Origin: Pasteurellaceae bacterium
Lineage (GTDB): Bacteria; Pseudomonadota; Gammaproteobacteria; Enterobacterales; Pasteurellaceae
Direction of reading: 5' to 3'
Length of the DNA stretch: 64,000 nucleotides
Assembly: GCA_030528525.1 (NCBI GenBank)
Contig: JAUMYT010000009.1
Span: 40,545 to 104,544, forward strand
Made by a program: the position numbers and the translations under genes. Below, in pieces: positions 58,353-64,000 of this stretch. Numbering within the stretch: the stretch's first letter is position 1; each line of letters opens with the position of its first letter. The notes beneath the pieces are model-generated. The model was given only the letters and a program-made list of their open reading frames with translations. It was not told the origin of the DNA and made no database searches.

Positions 58353-59516
58353 ATGCTGATATTTTCACTTCGCTTTTCCATTGTTCTCTCAAACACCGCT
58401 TTTTATCTCTACATCGGTTTCTTTACCTACTATTTAACGACCATTGCATTTGATGCTTTAACCATCTCCTTGCTAATTGGTGCAACCACCCTATCTAATA
58501 TGTTTTTTGGGCCTGCTATTGGTAAATTTGTGGATCAATTTCCATATAAGATACCCCTCTTAATCTTTGGGCTTTGTGCCGCCAGTCTATCGATAGACTG
58601 TTTTCATTTTATTGCAGATAACCAACCCCTTGTGATGATATTGGGCATTGTCATCCTATTTTCACTATTACTTTCACTCAATACGATAATCACAACTCAA
58701 TATGTCATTACACAATTCAATGCCGATTATGATATTGCCTATGCTCACTATTCCAAGCTGAGCAGTCTCGGCTTAATGATTGCCAGCCTTTCCTTAGCCT
58801 TTTTCTATCATACCCTTCCCGCTTCTTATTTCTTTTATATCGCATCACTACTCTATTTCATCTCTGCCTTAACCTTACTGCCTAACCTAAAAGTACATAC
58901 ATTTATTACCACACACCATTCCCCAAAACCCAATTTGCCGATTTTCGCTACGTTAAAACACTCTCTTGGTCTACTCATTCCCATCTGCTGTGTTGCCTTT
59001 AGCGAAAGTGCCTTTAATGTGAATTTTGAAGTCATCGCCTTTACTCTTAAAAGCACGCCTTTCTTTATTATTTTCTTATTTGGTTTAATCAGTGGTTTAT
59101 TAGATTGGATAACCTCACATTTATACCCTCGCTACTTTTCCCCATTACCTGAAAAGCACAAATGGCAGCTCCTACTGGCCAGTTTTAGTAGCTTATTCTT
59201 TCTCGCCTTTTTGATGGATAGGTTGCACTATGCCCAACAAACGTGGTTTTTACCTACACTTGCCATACTTTTAGAGATTATCGGGATCATTTGGGGTATC
59301 TTTATTGCAGCTAAAATCAGAAGTGTTTGCCCTTCAGGACAATATGGGCAAATGATGGCAATTTTCCGTATCCCAAGGGCAATGATTACCTTTATCGGAA
59401 TCATCGGAATCGGTGCGTTATTAGATCAACAAGCACTGTGGTTTGTTTTCTTCATCAACACCGTGCTATTTATATTAACCAGCGTATTTCTCATTTTTCG
59501 TCAACGTAAGAGCTAA
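58353..59516 (+). CDS. Major facilitator superfamily transporter, substrate unknown
   Basis: A 387-residue protein with about 12 membrane segments and the MFS loop signature in modified form between segments 2 and 3 (GPAIGKFVDQFPYKIPLL, corresponding to G-x3-D-R-x-G-R). Segments include YLYIGFFTYYLTTIAFDAL, IPLLIFGLCAASLSI, MILGIVILFSLLLSLN, and in the second half FFIIFLFGLISGLLDW, TLAILLEIIGIIWGIFIAA and WFVFFINTVLFILTSVFLIF. Similar to small MFS efflux proteins; I recognise no substrate motif. It lies alone after the purF terminator and ends ahead of two dispersed-motif copies. Confidence 0.8.
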   Translation: MLIFSLRFSIVLSNTAFYLYIGFFTYYLTTIAFDALTISLLIGATTLSNMFFGPAIGKFVDQFPYKIPLLIFGLCAASLSIDCFHFIADNQPLVMILGIVILFSLLLSLNTIITTQYVITQFNADYDIAYAHYSKLSSLGLMIASLSLAFFYHTLPASYFFYIASLLYFISALTLLPNLKVHTFITTHHSPKPNLPIFATLKHSLGLLIPICCVAFSESAFNVNFEVIAFTLKSTPFFIIFLFGLISGLLDWITSHLYPRYFSPLPEKHKWQLLLASFSSLFFLAFLMDRLHYAQQTWFLPTLAILLEIIGIIWGIFIAAKIRSVCPSGQYGQMMAIFRIPRAMITFIGIIGIGALLDQQALWFVFFINTVLFILTSVFLIFRQRKS

Positions 59517-59534
59517 ACCTGCGTCAGCTCACCA

Positions 59535-59568
59535 TTTTGCAAAAAGTCGGCGGTTCTCCTCCCCTTGT
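59535..59568 (-). repeat. CAAGGGGG/TTTGCAAA motif copy 18 (MFS-topA gap)
   Basis: TTTTGCAAAAAGTCGGCGG then TTCTCCTCCCCTTGT. One T interrupts the C run. Confidence 0.8.
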
Positions 59569-59590
59569 AGACCTAACGACTCAGGAAACG

Positions 59591-59628
59591 ACAAAAATAA
59601 AAGCGTTGCTTAACATGATTGGCAACGC
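59591..59628 (-). terminator. Terminator of topA
   Basis: On the minus strand GCGTTGC / GCAACGC around a 12-base loop, followed by TTTTATTTTTG. It lies between motif copies 18 and 19 in the convergent MFS-topA gap. Confidence 0.75.
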
Positions 59629-59665
59629 CACTTTTGCTTACCTTATAAAACGGAGGATTAGCACA

Positions 59666-59700
59666 TTTTACAAAAATGTCCCGCTTACTCCCCCCCTTGC
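59666..59700 (-). repeat. CAAGGGGG/TTTGCAAA motif copy 19 (after topA)
   Basis: TTTTACAAAAATGTCCCGC then TTACTCCCCCCCTTGC, three bases from the topA stop. GC of the centre is changed to AC. Confidence 0.75.
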
Positions 59701-59703
59701 AGA

Positions 59704-62316
59704 CTATTTCTTCCGCTCAACCCAGTAACCGTCTAAGTAATCGACAATCCATTTCGTCGCCTTGCCGTTTTTCTCGGACGTAACATATTGGCGTTTTTCT
59801 TTACGGCTGAAGCGAATAATGGCTTCGTTGCCGTCAGGATCGTGCTGTGGTGCGTCTGCCAAATACTGTAATTTCTCTGGCAAGCGATCACGATATTGGG
59901 CTAACTCCGCCACTTTTGGTGCACGGCTTTCACGAGATTTCGGGAAGTTATGGGCGGACATAAACACGCCACTCGCACCGTCACGCAGCACAAAATAGGC
60001 ATCGGATTTTTCGCATTTCAGCTCTGGGAATGCCACAGGCTCTTCACGTGGTGGGGCAACTTCGCCATTTTTGAGAATTTTGCGAGTGTTGTCGCAATTG
60101 GTACAGCCCATATATTTGCCGAATCGCCCCAGTTTCAAATGCATATCCGCTCCGCATTTGTCGCACTCGACAATCGGGCCATCATAGCCTTTAATTTTGA
60201 ATGAACCTTGTTCAATCAAATGCCCATCGCAGTTTGGATTGTTACCACAAATATGCAATTTGCGTTGTGGATCAATCACATAGCTGTCCATTGCCGTGCC
60301 ACATTTGTTGCAACGTTTGCGTTGCATTAGGGCGTTGGTTTCGGAATTTTCGTCTAACACATTGAGCAATTCCGCTTCAGGAATTAAATTCACGGTAGTT
60401 TTGCAACGCTCTTTCGGTGGCAACGCATAGCCTGTACAGCCTAAAAACACGCCTGTGCTGGCGGTGCGGATTGCCATTTTGCGTCCACAGGTTGGGCAAT
60501 CAATGTCTGTTTCCACCAAATTGTTTGGTCGCATACCGCCTTCCAATTCGTCTAGCTCGGCGGTAGTCAATTTTTCCGAAAAATCAGCAAAGAAGCGGTT
60601 GAGCTGCTCTTTCCAATCTAAACTGCCTGATGCAATTTGGTCTAACACGTCTTCCATATTGGCGGTGAAATCGTAGTTCATCAACTCCTTGAAGGATTCA
60701 TCAAGTCGATCGGTAACGATCTCGCCCATTTTTTCCGCATAGAAACGGCGGTTTTCCACTCGCACATAGCCACGCTCTTGAATGGTGGAAATAATCGCCG
60801 CATAGGTAGATGGGCGACCAATGCCCCGTTTTTCCAACTCTTTCACTAACGCTGCTTCCGAATAACGTGCAGGCGGTTTGGTAAAATGTTGGCTTGGTTT
60901 CACTTCATTTAATTTGAGCGTTTCATTCAAGCTCACCGCTGGCAACTCTTGATCTTCTGCGGTTTTGCCTTGAATTGGCAACACTTTCGTCCAGCCATCA
61001 AAACGCAACACACGTCCTTTAGTTTTGAGTTCATACTCGCCTGCAGTTACAGTTAAACTGGTGGAATCGTATTCCGCAGGGGGCATTTGGCAGGCAAGGA
61101 ATTGTCGCCAAATCAGGTCGTATAACCGTTCGGCATCTTTTTCCATTCCTTTTAGATCCGACATTGCCACTCGCACATCAGACGGACGAATCGCTTCGTG
61201 AGCTTCTTGGGCTTTCTCTTTGCTGGCGTAGAAATTCGGTTTGCTCGGCAAATATTTTTCGCCGAAATGGCTCTCAATGTACCCCCTTGCCATCGCTAAC
61301 GCATCTTGGCTCAAATTGGTGGAGTCGGTACGCATATAAGTGATGTAACCTGCTTCGTACAACCATTGGGCTAACATCATTGTTTTCTTCACGCTAAAGC
61401 CTAAACGGGTGCTTGCCGCTTGTTGCAAGGTGGAGGTAATAAACGGCGGCTTCGCTTTGGACGACGTCGGTTTTTGCTCAATATCGCTAACAATAAAAGC
61501 AGAATCTTGCAACGCACTGACCGCTTGCATTGCCTGCTTTTCATTCTTCGCCGACCACTTTTTGCCTTTATGATGCGTGAGTTCAAGGGAAAGTTTGCCT
61601 TTTTTCGCTTTGGTGTCGGCAAAAATTTGCCAAAATTCTTCGGGCTGGAACGCTTTAATTTCACGCTCTCGCTCTACTAATAATTTTACCGCCACCGACT
61701 GCACACGCCCTGCGGACAAGCCACGAGCGACTTTTTTCCATAGTAAAGGCGAGACCATAAAACCGACCACACGGTCAAGAAAACGGCGAGTTTGTTGGGC
61801 ATTCACACGGTGCATATTCAGCTGTTCCGGCTTTTCGAAGGCTTGTTTGATCGCATTTTTGGTGATTTCATTAAACACCACACGGCTGAAACGCTCATCA
61901 TCGCCGCCAATCACTTCACGCAAATGCCACGCAATCGCCTCTCCCTCTCTATCCAAATCGGTCGCGAGATAGATGTGATCGGCTTTTTTGGCGAGCGATT
62001 TCAGTTCAGAAACGACTTTTTCTTTGCCCGGTAGAATCTGATAATTGGCTTGCCATTGATGATAAGGGTCAATCCCCATTCGTTTGACTAATGCCGCACG
62101 ATCTTTCTCGGCTTTGACTCTGGCTTTTTCTTCGGCACTCAACCCACGGGTAGAAACGGGCTTGGCTTTCTCACTTTTTTCGCTCTTCTCTGCTCCGCTG
62201 GTTGGCAAATCACGAATATGCCCCACGCTGGATTTCACCACAAAATCGCTGCCCAAATATTTGTTGATTGTTTTAGCTTTGGCTGGCGACTCGACGATAA
62301 CTAATGATTTTCCCAT
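59704..62316 (-). CDS. topA: DNA topoisomerase I
   Basis: Type IA topoisomerase that removes negative supercoils. The 870-residue protein has the TOPRIM domain ([19 protein letters not shown], with acidic residues in [15 protein letters not shown]) and the active-site Tyr in [15 protein letters not shown]. Three C-terminal four-cysteine zinc ribbons begin [16 protein letters not shown] and CDKCGADM, followed by extra C-terminal domains. A lysine/serine-rich low-complexity insert ([17 protein letters not shown]) follows the first TOPRIM strand. ATG 62316 (MGKSLVIV) is the start; three codons upstream are open. One CCCCCTTG string in the gene lacks the second half of the dispersed motif. Confidence 0.97.
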   Translation of the reverse strand: MGKSLVIVESPAKAKTINKYLGSDFVVKSSVGHIRDLPTSGAEKSEKSEKAKPVSTRGLSAEEKARVKAEKDRAALVKRMGIDPYHQWQANYQILPGKEKVVSELKSLAKKADHIYLATDLDREGEAIAWHLREVIGGDDERFSRVVFNEITKNAIKQAFEKPEQLNMHRVNAQQTRRFLDRVVGFMVSPLLWKKVARGLSAGRVQSVAVKLLVEREREIKAFQPEEFWQIFADTKAKKGKLSLELTHHKGKKWSAKNEKQAMQAVSALQDSAFIVSDIEQKPTSSKAKPPFITSTLQQAASTRLGFSVKKTMMLAQWLYEAGYITYMRTDSTNLSQDALAMARGYIESHFGEKYLPSKPNFYASKEKAQEAHEAIRPSDVRVAMSDLKGMEKDAERLYDLIWRQFLACQMPPAEYDSTSLTVTAGEYELKTKGRVLRFDGWTKVLPIQGKTAEDQELPAVSLNETLKLNEVKPSQHFTKPPARYSEAALVKELEKRGIGRPSTYAAIISTIQERGYVRVENRRFYAEKMGEIVTDRLDESFKELMNYDFTANMEDVLDQIASGSLDWKEQLNRFFADFSEKLTTAELDELEGGMRPNNLVETDIDCPTCGRKMAIRTASTGVFLGCTGYALPPKERCKTTVNLIPEAELLNVLDENSETNALMQRKRCNKCGTAMDSYVIDPQRKLHICGNNPNCDGHLIEQGSFKIKGYDGPIVECDKCGADMHLKLGRFGKYMGCTNCDNTRKILKNGEVAPPREEPVAFPELKCEKSDAYFVLRDGASGVFMSAHNFPKSRESRAPKVAELAQYRDRLPEKLQYLADAPQHDPDGNEAIIRFSRKEKRQYVTSEKNGKATKWIVDYLDGYWVERKK

Positions 62317-62455
62317 TGAAAACACCTAAAAATGTAAATAATATCGAACATAAACAGGTAATTGTTTCTTATAAGTTTATATTCATCTGAATTTCAATTA
62401 AAATGCGTTGAACAATAGCAAGGCTGACATAAAAAAACAATATCCAAGGTCGAAA

Positions 62456-63379
62456 ATGGACAAACTCAACGCAATCCATCTCTTTTGTCGGGTGATTGAA
62501 ACCCAAAGTTTCACCCAAGCAGCACAGCAAGAGCAAATGTCATTAGCAATGGCAAGTAAATTAGTCGCACAACTGGAACAACATCTCAATGTTCGACTGC
62601 TACATCGTACTACCCGAAAAATCACGCCTACTGAAGCTGGCTTGCTGTTCTATCAACGCTGTTTGCCGATTTTAAATGATCTGAAAGACGCAGAATCGAG
62701 CGTGGCTGACATCACGTCCAATCTGCAAGGCAAACTGAGCATTTCAGTACCGATGGATTTCGGATCTCGCTTTATCGCTCCTTATCTATACCGCTTTAGC
62801 CAAACCTATCCGCATATTCAGTTGCATTTGGATTTTACCGACCGCCGTGTTGATGTGGTGGCAGAAGGCTATGATTTGGTACTCCGCATTGGTAAGCTCG
62901 AAGATAGCTCTATTGTGGCAAAACGCCTTGCTCAAACCCATAATCTGCTGGTGGCATCGCCCACTTATCTTACGGAATATGGCACACCACACACACTGGA
63001 CGAATTGGAACAGCACCAATGCTTAATTTATGAAGGCCATCAAATTTGGCAGTTTCAGCAAGAAAATCAAATGGTTAAATTCAAGCCAAAAGGTAACATT
63101 TACAGCAACAACGGATACAGCTTAGTACAAATGGCGAAATCGGGGTTAGGCATTATCAATATCCCGAAATTTTTGGTTAAGAATGAATTATCATCAGGCG
63201 AACTCGTCCACATACTGCCTAATCTCCGCCAAGCACCATTAGACATCAATGTCCTTTATCCGCACCGCCGTTATCTTTCGCCTAAAGTACGTGTTGCCAT
63301 TGAATTTTTTGTGGAACTGATGAAAGAGCAAAAAGTGTTTTGTCAGGTCTATGAGATAACAGGCCTGCAATCTCGCTAA
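62456..63379 (+). CDS. LysR-family transcriptional regulator
   Basis: A 307-residue LTTR with an N-terminal winged helix-turn-helix (MDKLNAIHLFCRVIETQSFT, then AAQQEQMSLAMASKLVAQLEQHLNVRLLHRTTRK) and a C-terminal effector domain with the periplasmic-binding-protein fold. That domain has LQGKLSISVPMDFGSRFIAP, DLVLRIGKLEDSSIVAKRL and SGLGIINIPKFLV. It belongs to the CrgA/YafC/DsdC-like subgroup, which often regulates a divergently encoded gene. The neighbour topA is divergent but an unlikely target. ATG 62456 has AAGG before it; the upstream 16 codons lack support. Effector and targets unknown. Confidence 0.9.
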   Translation: MDKLNAIHLFCRVIETQSFTQAAQQEQMSLAMASKLVAQLEQHLNVRLLHRTTRKITPTEAGLLFYQRCLPILNDLKDAESSVADITSNLQGKLSISVPMDFGSRFIAPYLYRFSQTYPHIQLHLDFTDRRVDVVAEGYDLVLRIGKLEDSSIVAKRLAQTHNLLVASPTYLTEYGTPHTLDELEQHQCLIYEGHQIWQFQQENQMVKFKPKGNIYSNNGYSLVQMAKSGLGIINIPKFLVKNELSSGELVHILPNLRQAPLDINVLYPHRRYLSPKVRVAIEFFVELMKEQKVFCQVYEITGLQSR

Positions 63380-63410
63380 TCAAATTCAGCATAAGTGAGA
63401 GCAGTCAAGA

Positions 63411-63785
63411 TTAATGATAAAGAGTGATAAATTTTTGATAAGCCTGTAAAAACATTTCAAAATCGTCTAAACCACAAAAAGCGATGCTTTCTTCATCGTA
63501 GAAGTTTAGACCTTCTTCCATGAGTTCAAAATCGTCTATCTCCATCTCTAGGTAATTCGCTTTCACCATTACCTCTTCCGCACTCAGATAGAGAGAATAC
63601 TCATGGCCTTCAAAAATCGCTTCATAATTAAAATGACATCGACATTTAGCAATCTCGGTAAATATATCGTGAAGCAATTTCGGCTCTACGGCGATTTCTG
63701 TATTCAACCAACGGGAAAATGCTTCGTGATCCATTGAGCATTTTGCCACAACACCATGCATGGTATGGGTAAATTGATATTCCAT
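63411..63785 (-). CDS. yacL: YacL (UPF0231) family protein
   Basis: A 124-residue acidic protein of the UPF0231/YacL family; function unknown. Family landmarks are [30 protein letters not shown] N-terminus, [21 protein letters not shown] and [24 protein letters not shown]. It is rich in Glu and Asp with no membrane segment. The start is ATG 63785, preceded by AAAAAAGGAAACATT; the open frame begins eight codons earlier. In E. coli yacL is downstream of acnB. Confidence 0.9.
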   Translation of the reverse strand: MEYQFTHTMHGVVAKCSMDHEAFSRWLNTEIAVEPKLLHDIFTEIAKCRCHFNYEAIFEGHEYSLYLSAEEVMVKANYLEMEIDDFELMEEGLNFYDEESIAFCGLDDFEMFLQAYQKFITLYH

Positions 63786-63878
63786 AATGTTTCCTTTTTT
63801 AATGATCACACTATTCTACAGGAATAGATCAAATAACAAAAATCGGTTTCCTTATCAATCTAGCTAGGGGAGTCAGCA

Positions 63879-63912
63879 TTTTATAAAAAGATGCATTTTC
63901 TCCCCCCCTTGT
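63879..63912 (-). repeat. CAAGGGGG/TTTGCAAA motif copy 20 (right end of window)
   Basis: TTTTATAAAAAGATGC then ATTTTCTCCCCCCCTTGT, five bases from the stop of the partial gene at the window's end. Centre GC replaced by AT. Confidence 0.75.
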
Positions 63913-63917
63913 CCCCT

Positions 63918-63998
63918 TTACGATTGTGCCTCCACCGCCGCAAACGCCACCATATTGATGATACGGCGAACGGATGCCACTGGCGTTAAGATGTGTGC
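63918..63998 (-). CDS. 3' end of an unidentified gene, truncated by window edge
   Basis: The minus-strand frame is open from the right edge to a TAA at 63920-63918, giving 26 residues: AHILTPVASVRRIINMVAFA then AVEAQS. The sequence is protein-like (amphipathic helix, Ala/Val rich) and its stop is followed immediately by a dispersed-motif copy, the usual 3'-end position. I cannot name the protein from this tail. Confidence 0.55.
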   Translation of the reverse strand, partial: AHILTPVASVRRIINMVAFAAVEAQS

Positions 63999-64000
63999 TG

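Noticed and set aside
59537..59728. 63-codon plus-strand open frame in the MFS-topA gap
   Set aside because: Made of two repeat copies and a terminator; overlaps the end of topA.
61280..61291. CCCCCTTGC in topA as a further motif copy
   Set aside because: Second half is missing; not counted. The partial strings near 11462 and 15290 were left out for the same reason.

Overview
This 64 kb window is a chromosomal segment of a gamma-proteobacterium of the family Pasteurellaceae. The evidence is gene content and order (SspAB, TmaR, MukFEB, fused sialic acid TRAP transporter SiaT, a lysine riboswitch ahead of an NhaC-type carrier) and eight exact copies of the 9-mer ACAAGCGGT, the core of the Actinobacillus pleuropneumoniae-type DNA uptake signal. 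I cannot name the species from sequence alone; the Actinobacillus/Mannheimia/Bibersteinia side of the family fits best.

Layout. 1-1243 is the 3' part of a Sel1-repeat protein, followed by a decayed IS3-type transposase fragment. 1.5-8.1 kb holds sspAB, tmaR, tsaB, aroG, ftsK and lrp. 8.2-12.3 kb holds cydD and cydC, separated by a nested palindromic element and preceded by a duplicated REP-like cassette. 12.3-20.1 kb is an envelope block: tamB, tamA, yibQ-type deacetylase, envC. 20.1-26.7 kb: tesB, 4.5S RNA (ffs), a short YcbX-type MOSC protein, xseB-ispA, a DUF2254 membrane protein, uvrB. 26.9-38.2 kb is the mukFEB condensin locus, but split: a restriction-modification island (DUF1016 nuclease, nuclease-methyltransferase fusion, specificity subunit) sits between mukF and mukE, and a decayed gene interrupted by a REP-like repeat sits between mukE and mukB. 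38.3-45.3 kb: trpR-mtgA-rimK, lolA, a 41-residue lipoprotein, a DUF1439 protein, asnS, glnS. 45.4-49.5 kb: a trimeric autotransporter adhesin with eight GCTG repeats just after the signal peptide, and an NhaC-family transporter under a lysine riboswitch. 49.7-56.1 kb: hns, purU, rnhA and a sialic acid uptake set (siaP, siaT, nanM) with a CRP site upstream. 56.2-64 kb: cvpA-purF, an MFS transporter, topA, a LysR regulator, yacL and the 3' end of an unidentified gene.

The most unusual feature is a dispersed 33-35 bp motif, CAAGGGGG(G)(A/T)GAGAAAA followed after a short variable stretch by TTTTTGCAAA. I count 20 good copies, about one per 3 kb, in both orientations. Some lie as inverted pairs sharing the palindromic TTTGCAAA centre between genes, and seven lie inside the coding sequences of tsaB, ftsK, cydC, yibQ, ispA and uvrB. 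Its start (ACAAGgGGg) is two substitutions from ACAAGCGGT, and its density, paired terminator-like placement and in-frame coding copies are those of an uptake signal. I propose it is a diverged uptake-signal dialect. Other items worth checking are the apparent lack of a normal start codon in the specificity subunit gene with a GGGAAAG slippery heptamer at the overlap, a 24-bp tandem repeat in the spacer between its two recognition domains, and the adhesin's phase-variation tract.

No tRNA, rRNA, CRISPR array or prophage was seen.
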